Shown here: piece after piece, positions 1 to 6,225 of the stretch | Layout of the letters: every line of letters begins with the position of its first letter | Position numbering within the stretch: the first letter of the stretch is position 1 | Notes under the pieces: generated by a model | Told to the model about the DNA's origin: nothing | The model's input: the letters and a program-made list of their open reading frames with translations, nothing else | Databases searched by the model: none | Program-made: the position numbers and the translations under genes | Assembly: GCA_002453475.1 (NCBI GenBank) | Contig: DKGY01000071.1 | Span: 131,319 to 141,881 of the forward strand | Reading direction: 5' to 3' | Source: Clostridium sp. UBA6758 | GTDB taxonomy: Bacteria > Bacillota > Clostridia > Clostridiales > Clostridiaceae | DNA: 10,563 nucleotides

Positions 1-897
1 TTCGCTCTTCTCACTACCACTATTTATTTCACTTTTCAAAATAATTCTATGACTCATTACAGGTATTGCAAGTTCTTTTACATCTTCAAGAATTACATAA
101 TCTCTTTCTCTAATAGCAGCTAACGCTTGACAACCTTTCATAAGATTTAATGTGGCTCTAGGACTACATCCTAATTCTATTTCACTGTTAGTTCTAGTAG
201 CATTAACTAAATCCACTATGTATCTTCTTATTTCACCACTAACATGAACTTCATTATAATTCTCTTGCACATATTTTATTTCTTCCATAGTTATAGCAGG
301 TTCTAATGATTCTAACGGATCTTCCCCTATGAACCTATCCATCATTTTTATTTCATCATCATAGCTTGGATATCCCATAGATAATCTCATGAAAAATCTA
401 TCTAATTGAGCTTCTGGTAACGGGAAAGTACCAAATTGTTCTACTGGATTTTGAGTTGCTATAACAAAAAATGGTCTCTTTAACTTTATAGTATTTCCTT
501 CTACAGTTATCTGTCTCTCTTCCATACACTCAAGTAAGGCAGATTGTGTTCTTGGCGTAGCTCTATTTATTTCGTCAGCTAAAACAATTTGACTTAGAAG
601 AGGTCCTTCTCTAAATTCAAACGCCTTTAATTGTTGATTATAAAAATATATTCCTGTTAAGTCCGAAGGTAATAAATCTGGTGTAAATTGAATTCTTTTA
701 AAGCTACAATTTATAGTTTTTGACAATGTTTTGCACAGTTTAGTTTTTCCAAGTCCTGGAACATCTTCTAGTAATACGTGACCAGAAGTTATAAATGATA
801 CTATTATTTTATCAATTATATGCTCCTTACCAATTATAACTTTAGATATGTTTTGCATTGTTTTCTCTCTAAACACTTTAAATTTTTCAAGATCCAT
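1..897 (-). CDS. MoxR-family AAA+ ATPase (partial, 3' end beyond window)
   Basis: The reverse strand from 897 to base 1 is open for 299 codons and runs off the window. MoxR ATPases use ATP to remodel or activate protein partners, often together with DUF58/von Willebrand A-domain proteins encoded just downstream; that neighbour would lie outside this window. Visible motifs: Walker A EDVPGLGKT (K51, T52), Walker B IVLADEINRA (D108, E109), sensor 1 in IATQNPVEQFGTFPLPEAQ (N150), arginine-finger region LDRF (R167), and sensor 2 SPRA (R247) in the C-terminal lid. The first Walker A glycine is Asp45, a substitution that also occurs in other MoxR proteins. Usual family length is about 310-330 residues, so only a short C-terminal piece is missing. 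The ATG at 897 is preceded by GAGGGG six bases upstream. The protein is cytoplasmic, with no signal peptide. Family assignment is secure; the cellular target is unknown. Confidence 0.93.
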   Translation of the reverse strand, partial: MDLEKFKVFREKTMQNISKVIIGKEHIIDKIIVSFITSGHVLLEDVPGLGKTKLCKTLSKTINCSFKRIQFTPDLLPSDLTGIYFYNQQLKAFEFREGPLLSQIVLADEINRATPRTQSALLECMEERQITVEGNTIKLKRPFFVIATQNPVEQFGTFPLPEAQLDRFFMRLSMGYPSYDDEIKMMDRFIGEDPLESLEPAITMEEIKYVQENYNEVHVSGEIRRYIVDLVNATRTNSEIELGCSPRATLNLMKGCQALAAIRERDYVILEDVKELAIPVMSHRIILKSEINSGSEKSE

Positions 898-929
898 AAT
901 AATCCCCTCTACCCTTATATTTTACTTAG

Positions 930-979
930 CTTTAATCTATATTTTATTAATGGATGTCATGATTATAATAAGATTAAAG
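930..979 (-). other. Inverted repeat in the moxR-type gene leader
   Basis: CTTTAATCT (930-938) and AGATTAAAG (971-979) form a perfect 9-bp stem around a 32-base loop. If the promoter at 997-1025 is used, this hairpin lies inside an approximately 93-base 5' leader, ending about 30 bases before the start codon. I recognise no known riboswitch. With only two GC pairs it may be chance in AT-rich DNA. Confidence 0.3.
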
Positions 980-996
980 TTTCGCCCTATGAATTT

Positions 997-1025
997 ATTA
1001 TACTCTTAATATGGCTATTATCCAA
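997..1025 (-). promoter_or_regulatory. Probable sigma-A promoter of the MoxR-type gene
   Basis: On the minus strand TTGGAT (1020-1025) is followed after exactly 17 bases by a perfect TATAAT (997-1002). The -10 box is ideal and the -35 matches the consensus in three of six positions. Transcription would start near 990, giving a leader of about 93 bases. The 317 bases between the MoxR-type gene and ssb hold only this promoter, the leader inverted repeat and the ssb terminator; no convincing gene lies there. Confidence 0.55.
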
Positions 1026-1094
1026 ATATTTTCAATATACTAAATCAATACTTTTTGTTACTTAAATATTTTTTTAATTTATTATTAAATAATT

Positions 1095-1138
1095 AAAAAA
1101 GCTTATTCTATTATAATATTACAATAGAATAAGCTTTT
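1095..1138 (-). terminator. Rho-independent terminator of ssb
   Basis: A perfect 16-bp inverted repeat, AAAAGCTTATTCTATT at 1097-1112 and its complement at 1123-1138, encloses a 10-base loop. Read on the minus strand the stem is followed by a run of six T residues (1100-1095), as expected for an intrinsic terminator. It lies about 77 bases beyond the ssb stop codon. The stem is AT-rich (three GC pairs), typical for very low-GC genomes. Confidence 0.7.
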
Positions 1139-1214
1139 AATGATTAAAAATATTGTTTAGATTGTCATACACATATATGCGATTTACTAAAATAACAAAT
1201 TAAGTCATGTAGAT

Positions 1215-1556
1215 TTAACCAATTTCTTCTTTAGGCTTCCTAGTATTCATAAACTGAAATTCATCTGCTATAACTTCTGATATGTACTTTTTCTGTCCAT
1301 CTTCACTTTCATAATGCCTACTTTGAAGTCTACCAGTTACACTAATAACACTTCCTTTAATTAGATATTCATTAACAATTTCTGCTTTCTTTCCTCTTAA
1401 TACTACTGGAATGAAATCTACATGTTTTTCTCCTGATGCAGTTTTATAAGGTCTATCTACAGCCAAAACCAATCTAGTAAAAACCTTACTACTATCTTCA
1501 AAAACTTTAATTTCAGGGTCTCGTGTCAATCTACCAACTAAAACTATTCTATTCAT
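1215..1556 (-). CDS. ssb: Short single-stranded DNA-binding protein (SsbB-like, no acidic tip)
   Basis: A 113-residue OB-fold SSB that binds single-stranded DNA in replication, repair, recombination or DNA uptake. It opens with the family hallmark MNRIVLVGRLTRDPE, followed by FTRLVLAVDRPY, the HVDFIPVVLRGKKAE segment, the YLIKGSVISVTGRLQSRHYE strand and YISEVIADEFQFM. The start is the second of two adjacent ATGs: GGAGG lies six bases upstream, and the family begins MNR. The reading frame stays open 15 codons further upstream, but that would put the GGAGG inside the gene. The protein ends KPKEEIG, so the glycine-rich linker and acidic DDDIPF-like tip that recruits partner proteins are both absent. 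In this it resembles Bacillus subtilis SsbB, a 113-residue competence-linked paralog. The principal Ssb is usually encoded between rpsF and rpsR, so this is likely a second copy (inference). It stands alone, with a terminator behind it. Confidence 0.92.
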   Translation of the reverse strand: MNRIVLVGRLTRDPEIKVFEDSSKVFTRLVLAVDRPYKTASGEKHVDFIPVVLRGKKAEIVNEYLIKGSVISVTGRLQSRHYESEDGQKKYISEVIADEFQFMNTRKPKEEIG

Positions 1557-1620
1557 CATATACCTCCAAAAAAACATATCATTTTTTGTAATTTTACCCA
1601 TGAATATATTTTTTAAACAT

Positions 1621-1626
1621 ATTATA
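1621..1626 (-). promoter_or_regulatory. Possible -10 box for ssb
   Basis: A perfect TATAAT on the minus strand sits 65 bases upstream of the ssb start, just after the kinase terminator. No convincing -35 lies 16-18 bases further upstream and the surrounding DNA is nearly all A/T, so a chance match is quite possible. Confidence 0.3.
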
Positions 1627-1660
1627 AAAAATATCTAAAATATTCTATTAATATAAGTAT

Positions 1661-1704
1661 AATAAAAATACTATTGAAATCACTATTCCAATAGTATTTT
1701 TATT
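1661..1704 (-). terminator. Rho-independent terminator of the histidine kinase gene
   Basis: A perfect 16-bp inverted repeat (1661-1676 with 1689-1704; core AAATACTATTG/CAATAGTATTT) encloses a 12-base loop and begins five bases past the kinase stop. The T-rich half of the stem itself supplies the U tract. The repeat is symmetric, so it could work in both directions, but the only gene ending here is the kinase. Confidence 0.7.
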
Positions 1705-1708
1705 ATAT

Positions 1709-3748
1709 TTATTTATATATATCTGAAAATTCTATTTTTATTCTTTCTAAATTATATTTATCAGCATGATAAAGGTTTGTTGAGCAAAATTGATTTTTAG
1801 AAAGTATGTTAGGTAGTTCTACAATGAATTCACTTCCTCCATTAACAACACTTTTTACATATGTCTTTCCACCATGATTTTCAACTATAGATTTTACTAG
1901 GGACAATCCGATGCCACTGCCCTCGTGAGATCTAGTAAATAGATCCTCACCTTGTACAAATCTATCAAAAATCTTTTCTTGAAGCTCTTCTGGTATTCCT
2001 ATGCCATTATCCTTTACTGAAATCTGAACCTTGTCCCCTAAATCATGAATAGATACCATAATAGTTCCATCATCCTTAGAAAATTTAACTGCATTAGATA
2101 GTAGGTTTAATACTATTCTTTCTATATTTTCTCTATCAATTCCAATAATTTTTTCTTCAATATCAGTATCGAATATTAAAGTCATACCCTTACTTTCAAC
2201 ATACTCTACTGCAGCCATAGTTATATCCTCCACTATAGCTACTATATCATAATTTCCAAAATTCATTTTTAAGTTACCTACATCAATTCTAGTAACATCT
2301 ATTAAGTTGTTTATTAATCTTAGTAATCTATAGCTATTTACTTTCATTAAATCTAGGTATCTATCTAATTGTTCATCATTTTTATCTTTATAATTATACT
2401 GTAATACTTGTACAGTACTTAATATTATATTTAACGGTGTTTTTAATTCGTGAGACATATTAGATATAAATTCAGTTTTTAACTTATCATATTTTATAGC
2501 TTGCTCCAATTTAACTTTATTTAATTGCGCCTTTTTACGCTCTGTAACTTCTTGAATTAAAAATACTACAGATCTTCCATAACTAAAGTTTATTCCTAAA
2601 CTTGCAATCTCCACATCTACTAGTTCTCCATATTCCTTACTTATTTTAACTTCCTTAAACTCTGTAGATTTCCCTCTAAATTGAGCATCAAAATACATTT
2701 CTTTAACTACATCTTTATATTCTCCATCTACTATATCCATATAGGATAAATTATTTAATTCATCTATATCATTGAGTCCTAAAACATTAACCAAAGCTTC
2801 ATTACCTATCTCAAGATTACCATCAGAATATATAGCCATACCAAAAGGCAAAAGCTTAAGTAACTCCACATAATTATCCCTATTCTTTATTACAGCTTCC
2901 TCCACTTTTATTCTTCTTGTTATATCTCTAAGTAAAAATATAGAATATATATCATTATCATTTCCAAAACACATTGGTGTAACTTCACAATACACAATGC
3001 TACCATCTTCTCTAATAAACTTTCTTTCTACTATGTTCAAACTAGAATTGTATTTAGAATACTGCTTTTTCAAAAATTCATCATTATATTCTATAGAATC
3101 TAATTTAATTATTTCAAAAATGCTTTTACCTAAAAATGTACTATCTTTAGAATGTCCAATTATATCCATAGCAACCCTATTTATATAACTAATTCTATTT
3201 TCTTTTTCTATTACAATTCCAGTAGTACTTTTAGCAAAAATAGCTTTATAAAAACTTATATTTAAATCTATTTCTTTTGTTGATATGAAGTCCTCATCCT
3301 CATCTTTGTCTACTACAATATATTTGAACTCTTCATGTTTCTCCAACTCATTACTATCTTTATTAATATCTTCTGATTTAAAATGGAGATTATTACTTGC
3401 TATGCTTTTCAACAACATTATGGTGCCTTCATCCTTACCAACCTTTATGCTTCTAAAAACTAATTCTATTTCTATTTCTTTATATATCCTTGTGTCTATA
3501 TTTGCTCGAATTCTCTCACTTCTATCATTTTTTATAAAATCCTTTACATTAAAGACACCACTCTTCAACGTAGAAAATTTTATCATTGTATTTATGTCTA
3601 ATCCTTCAATTAAACCTATACTTTGAACTCCTAGAAATTCTATCGCTCCTTCATTGCAGTATTTAATTTTATTATTACTATCTATAGCTATAATAGGTTC
3701 TGAAATGTTGTTGTAAAACTCCAAATCTTCCGTATTTTTAAACTCCAT
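1709..3748 (-). CDS. Soluble orphan sensor histidine kinase with three PAS domains
   Basis: A 679-residue kinase with no membrane segment, so a cytoplasmic sensor. Order: PAS 1 (about 8-115), a charged acidic linker (about 120-162), PAS 2 (about 166-286, ending in the LLRDITRRIK motif), PAS 3 (about 290-407, ending QEVTERKKA), the dimerisation/phosphoacceptor domain with FISNMSHELKTPLN (His433), then the HATPase: N box NIERIVLNLLSNAVKFS (Asn552), G1 DNGIGIP (Asp580), F box IFDRF, G2 GSGIGL. All catalytic elements are intact. After about residue 646 a 30-residue tail continues beyond the usual end of the fold. There is no receiver domain and no response regulator gene on either side. In clostridia several such orphan kinases phosphorylate Spo0A directly; that role is inference here. 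The ATG at 3748 has GGAGG seven bases upstream. A dedicated terminator follows. Confidence 0.93.
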   Translation of the reverse strand: MEFKNTEDLEFYNNISEPIIAIDSNNKIKYCNEGAIEFLGVQSIGLIEGLDINTMIKFSTLKSGVFNVKDFIKNDRSERIRANIDTRIYKEIEIELVFRSIKVGKDEGTIMLLKSIASNNLHFKSEDINKDSNELEKHEEFKYIVVDKDEDEDFISTKEIDLNISFYKAIFAKSTTGIVIEKENRISYINRVAMDIIGHSKDSTFLGKSIFEIIKLDSIEYNDEFLKKQYSKYNSSLNIVERKFIREDGSIVYCEVTPMCFGNDNDIYSIFLLRDITRRIKVEEAVIKNRDNYVELLKLLPFGMAIYSDGNLEIGNEALVNVLGLNDIDELNNLSYMDIVDGEYKDVVKEMYFDAQFRGKSTEFKEVKISKEYGELVDVEIASLGINFSYGRSVVFLIQEVTERKKAQLNKVKLEQAIKYDKLKTEFISNMSHELKTPLNIILSTVQVLQYNYKDKNDEQLDRYLDLMKVNSYRLLRLINNLIDVTRIDVGNLKMNFGNYDIVAIVEDITMAAVEYVESKGMTLIFDTDIEEKIIGIDRENIERIVLNLLSNAVKFSKDDGTIMVSIHDLGDKVQISVKDNGIGIPEELQEKIFDRFVQGEDLFTRSHEGSGIGLSLVKSIVENHGGKTYVKSVVNGGSEFIVELPNILSKNQFCSTNLYHADKYNLERIKIEFSDIYK

Positions 3749-3792
3749 TATTTATCCTCCAATTTTAACGTTACTCAATGTACCACTTAATC

Positions 3793-3848
3793 ATTTTACA
3801 CTAAAATTAATACTTTTTTTACTACATTTTTCTACTATTATTCTACAT
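3793..3848 (-). promoter_or_regulatory. Candidate promoter and phased repeats upstream of the kinase
   Basis: On the minus strand a TGTAAAAT (-10 core TAAAAT, 3793-3798) lies about 45 bases before the kinase start, with no good -35. Immediately upstream are three related motifs that read TACTACAT (3820-3827), TTCTACTA (3830-3837) and TTCTACAT (3841-3848) on the plus strand. Their shared CTAC cores are spaced 10 and 11 bases apart, about one helical turn. On the minus strand the best of them reads TGTAGAA, one base from the Spo0A box core TGTCGAA. The arrangement fits activator sites replacing a -35, but the binding protein is not known. Confidence 0.35.
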
Positions 3849-3925
3849 TTTTTTCTTGACACGTTAATGAGAATAAATCTCTGTACATCTTCTGAGTAAA
3901 AATAACAAAATTTCATATGCAATAT

Positions 3926-3964
3926 AAAAACTGGTATATACTTTGGAATTATATACCAGTTTTT
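3926..3964 (-). terminator. Rho-independent terminator of galU
   Basis: A perfect 15-bp stem (AAAAACTGGTATATA at 3926-3940 with its complement at 3950-3964) has a 9-base loop and starts 29 bases past the galU stop. On the minus strand it ends in TTTTTATATT. It separates galU from the kinase transcript. Confidence 0.75.
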
Positions 3965-3992
3965 ATTATCCATTATTAAATTATATATGTGT

Positions 3993-4856
3993 TTAAATAA
4001 CTTTTTTTCTCAAAAAATTTTTAAAGTCATCTTGTAACTCTTGTCTTTTTAAAGCAAATTCTACTGTAGCTTCTAAAAATCCTAATTTATCCCCTACATC
4101 GTATCTTCTACCTTCAAAAATATAAGCGTGCATACTTTGCTTTTCCATAAGTGTTTTTAAACCATCAGTTAATTGTATTTCATTGCCTTTTCCTGGCCTA
4201 GTATCTTCCAATATGTCAAATATTTCAGGAGTTATAATATATCTACCCAAAATAGCCACATTAGATGGAGCTTCTTCAACTTTTGGCTTTTCCACTAAAT
4301 CTTCAACTACATACTCTCTATCATTAATTTTATTGCCCTTTACAATTCCATATTTATTTACATTTTCTATCGCTACTTCTTGAACTCCTAAAATTGAAGT
4401 ACCGTGCTCATCATAAGCATCCATTAATTGCTTTAAACAAGGAATTTCACTGTCTACTATGTCATCCCCTAGCATAACTGCAAAGGGTTCATCTCCAACA
4501 AAAGCTTTAGCACAACTTATAGCATGCCCTAACCCCTTTGGATTCTTTTGCCTAATATAATGGATGTTAGCCATATTAGTAGACTTATCTACTAACTCTA
4601 AAAGTTCCACCTTTCCATCTCTCTCAAGATTCATTTCTAGCTCTACAGCTCTATCAAAATGATCCTCTATAGCTTTCTTATTCCTACCTGTTATTATAAG
4701 TATCTCTTCTATACCTGAAGCCACCGCTTCTTCTACTATATACTCTATCGTAGGTCTATCTACAATAGGAATCATTTCTTTAGGTACGGCCTTTGTAGCT
4801 GGTAAGAATCTAGTCCCTAAACCTGCAGCTGGAATTATAGCCTTTCTAACCTTCAT
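3993..4856 (-). CDS. galU: UTP-glucose-1-phosphate uridylyltransferase
   Basis: A 287-residue cytoplasmic enzyme that makes UDP-glucose from UTP and glucose-1-phosphate, feeding cell-surface glycans, glycolipid anchors and galactose metabolism. The N-terminus MKVRKAIIPAAGLGTRFLP is the nucleotide-binding signature of the family (Gly12, Gly14, Thr15, Arg16), followed by TKAVPKEMIP (Lys26). Also visible are RQKNPKGLGHAI (uridine contact), VMLGDDIVD (metal-binding aspartate), VEKP, and the C-terminal FEGRRYDVGDKLGFLEA that binds the sugar phosphate. Length matches the bacterial GalU norm of 280-300. An upstream in-frame ATG exists at 4871, but its codon overlaps GGAGGGG, which is the ribosome binding site six bases before the ATG at 4856; the latter is chosen. 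The gene stands alone, with its own terminator behind it and a structured GC-rich element in front. Confidence 0.96.
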   Translation of the reverse strand: MKVRKAIIPAAGLGTRFLPATKAVPKEMIPIVDRPTIEYIVEEAVASGIEEILIITGRNKKAIEDHFDRAVELEMNLERDGKVELLELVDKSTNMANIHYIRQKNPKGLGHAISCAKAFVGDEPFAVMLGDDIVDSEIPCLKQLMDAYDEHGTSILGVQEVAIENVNKYGIVKGNKINDREYVVEDLVEKPKVEEAPSNVAILGRYIITPEIFDILEDTRPGKGNEIQLTDGLKTLMEKQSMHAYIFEGRRYDVGDKLGFLEATVEFALKRQELQDDFKNFLRKKVI

Positions 4857-4890
4857 CTCATACCCCTCCATAACTATTAATACCGTTTAT

Positions 4891-5008
4891 TTTATCCGAT
4901 GATTACCCGCTCTAATACTCCCATCTTCTTCAAAGTGGGAGTAAAGAGCGGCTACGTCCCTGAATAACGATTTCTAACCTTCAGAGGGAGTAAGAACTCC
5001 CTCTGAAG
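4891..5008 (-). other. GC-rich two-hairpin element upstream of galU (structured leader RNA or short dispersed repeat)
   Basis: This part of the 254 bases between galU and the yihY-type gene is visibly GC-richer than everything around it. Hairpin 1: CCGCTCT (4907-4913) pairs with AGAGCGG (4945-4951), and inside it TACTCCCA (4916-4923) pairs with TGGGAGTA (4936-4943) over a 12-base loop. Hairpin 2: CTTCAGAGGGAGT (4979-4991) pairs perfectly for 13 bp with 4996-5008 around AAGA. Neither hairpin is followed by a T run on either strand, so these are not ordinary terminators. The ACTCCC and GGGAGT arms are interchangeable between the hairpins, allowing alternative pairing. The galU-side edge (4891-4910, containing TCCGATGA) recurs at 10544-10563, again ahead of a minus-strand gene. 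The remainder (5009-5110) is AT-rich with no gene and no firm promoter. Confidence 0.6.
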
Positions 5009-5110
5009 CAAAGAACTCTGTTTATGTTAATTTACTCTATTATCTTAACACAATATGACAAATACTTAAACTAATATATCTTATAAGTTTCAATATTCAA
5101 CATGAATTTC

Positions 5111-5938
5111 CTATAAGTTAAAATTATGCTCTCTATCATACATTAATAATGCATTTAATTCTCCACCTAATAAAATTGTAGTAGATGTTATCTGTAGCCA
5201 TATCATCATAACTATAACTACTCCAATGCTTCCATATATGTCTGTATATTTCCCAAAATTATTAACATAAAAAGCAAATGCCATTGATAAAATTATCCAA
5301 ACAATACTTGTAAATACAGCGCCTGGAAAAGTCTCTCTCCATTTTATTCGTCTTGATGGTATAAGCTTATATACCGCTGAAAATATAACAATCATACCAG
5401 CTAGACCAATTGGATATCTTAAATATCTTATAAAATAAAATAGCTTAATATCAAGATCTAACCACTGAACTAATTCTAGACTTATCATCTCTCCAAATAC
5501 TAAAAATCCTAGTACAAATATTATCATAAAAGTTATTACTATCATAAATAGAACAGATAATATAACTACTTTTATCTTATTTTTATCTTCGTCTTCATTA
5601 TATGCTCTATTTAGTCCATATCTTACAGCCCTAAAAGCTCTAGATGCAGTATAAAGAGAAAACATTAATGAAAAGGATAATAAATTTCCATTTCTAGTTT
5701 GTAGTAATTGTAGTGCTAAAGTAGATACTAATTCATATAACTCTTCTGGCATTATGGTTTGCAAACCGCTAATAACTTCACCAGGATCTACATTTATAAA
5801 TCCAACTAGAGTTAATAACAAAATTAAAAATGGGAAAAATGAAAATAGCATATCAAAAGCCAACTGTGAAGCTAATGAAGATATATGATGATTCTTATAT
5901 CTTAATGCCATTTTTACTATATACTCAGTTATTTTCAT
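5111..5938 (-). CDS. YihY/BrkB-family integral membrane protein
   Basis: A 275-residue polytopic membrane protein of the YihY/virulence-factor BrkB family, once mislabelled ribonuclease BN; its molecular role is not established. About six hydrophobic segments are visible: 27-48 (after the SQLAFDMLFSFFPF motif typical of the family), 84-105, 125-148, 172-193, 205-226 and 236-263. The family signature NFGKYTDIYGSIGVVIV followed by IWLQITSTTILLGGELNA is present near the C-terminus. Length is in the normal range (about 270-320). The chosen ATG at 5938 has GGTAGGG eight bases upstream; an in-frame TTG at 5944 is too close to that site. It is transcribed away from the nitrilase-like gene. No clear intrinsic terminator follows it. 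Confidence 0.9.
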   Translation of the reverse strand: MKITEYIVKMALRYKNHHISSLASQLAFDMLFSFFPFLILLLTLVGFINVDPGEVISGLQTIMPEELYELVSTLALQLLQTRNGNLLSFSLMFSLYTASRAFRAVRYGLNRAYNEDEDKNKIKVVILSVLFMIVITFMIIFVLGFLVFGEMISLELVQWLDLDIKLFYFIRYLRYPIGLAGMIVIFSAVYKLIPSRRIKWRETFPGAVFTSIVWIILSMAFAFYVNNFGKYTDIYGSIGVVIVMMIWLQITSTTILLGGELNALLMYDREHNFNL

Positions 5939-6225
5939 AGGCAATACCCTACCTTTTATATTGATCTAATGTCCATCCATTGTAATATTCCCCTCTTCAT
6001 TAGGACAGAATATAAACAGTGTCAAGACCCTATAAACTCCATTAGAAATCGACGTACTATTGAAACTAAGTTTCCATTAATTATACCATCTTTCTTAACA
6101 TAATTAAATAAATCACCCTTCATAAAATTTAGTATTAACTTCCTTATAAAATAATAAATTTCTTATGATTATTATGAATAATAACTTTAAAATATATTAT
6201 AATTAGTAATATAAGGGGTGATATT
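5939..6225. other. Divergent intergenic region between the yihY-type and nitrilase-type genes
   Basis: These 287 bases carry no gene. On the minus strand a perfect TTGACA (6020-6025) could be a -35 for the yihY-type gene, but the hexamer 17 bases on (5997-6002) is a poor -10. TCTAATG (5965-5971) can pair with CATTAGA (6040-6046) or, less well, with CATTAGG (5998-6004); TGTCC (5970-5974) can pair with GGACA (6003-6007). These pairings compete, so the yihY leader might fold in alternative ways. I recognise no known riboswitch. The plus-strand promoter of the nitrilase-type gene is at the right end. Confidence 0.4.
6175..6203 (+). promoter_or_regulatory. Possible promoter of the nitrilase-family gene
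   Basis: A perfect TATAAT (6198-6203) is preceded at 17 bases by TGAATA (6175-6180), which matches the -35 consensus in only three positions. Transcription would start near 6210, giving a very short leader that just contains the ribosome binding site AAGGGGTGAT. Confidence 0.4.

Noticed and set aside
820..1065. Open frame of 81 codons on the plus strand
   Set aside because: It runs antisense through the MoxR-type start codon, leader and promoter, has no ribosome binding site, and its Phe/Ile/Tyr-rich translation reflects AT-rich DNA.
2997..3626. Two plus-strand open frames (2997-3188 and 3285-3626)
   Set aside because: Both are antisense shadows inside the PAS-kinase gene, with Ser/Leu-rich low-complexity translations and no ribosome sites.
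3791..3973. Minus-strand open frame of 60 codons between galU and the kinase
   Set aside because: It contains the galU terminator hairpin and the kinase upstream repeats, has no recognisable domain, and lacks a GGAGG site of the quality seen for every other gene here.
4183..4383. Plus-strand open frame within galU
   Set aside because: Antisense shadow of a clearly conserved enzyme gene.
4979..5008. The perfect 13-bp hairpin as the yihY-type gene terminator
   Set aside because: No T run follows on either strand, it lies more than 100 bases past the yihY stop, and it belongs to a larger GC-rich element.
4891..5008. A named mobile element end (IS200/IS605, IStron) or a TnpB guide RNA
   Set aside because: The subterminal hairpins are suggestive, but no transposase or TnpB gene, no group I intron core and no defined second end are present, so a specific name would be a guess.
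4891..5008. T-box, c-di-GMP, ykkC or fluoride riboswitch in the galU leader
   Set aside because: None of the conserved core motifs of these classes is visible.
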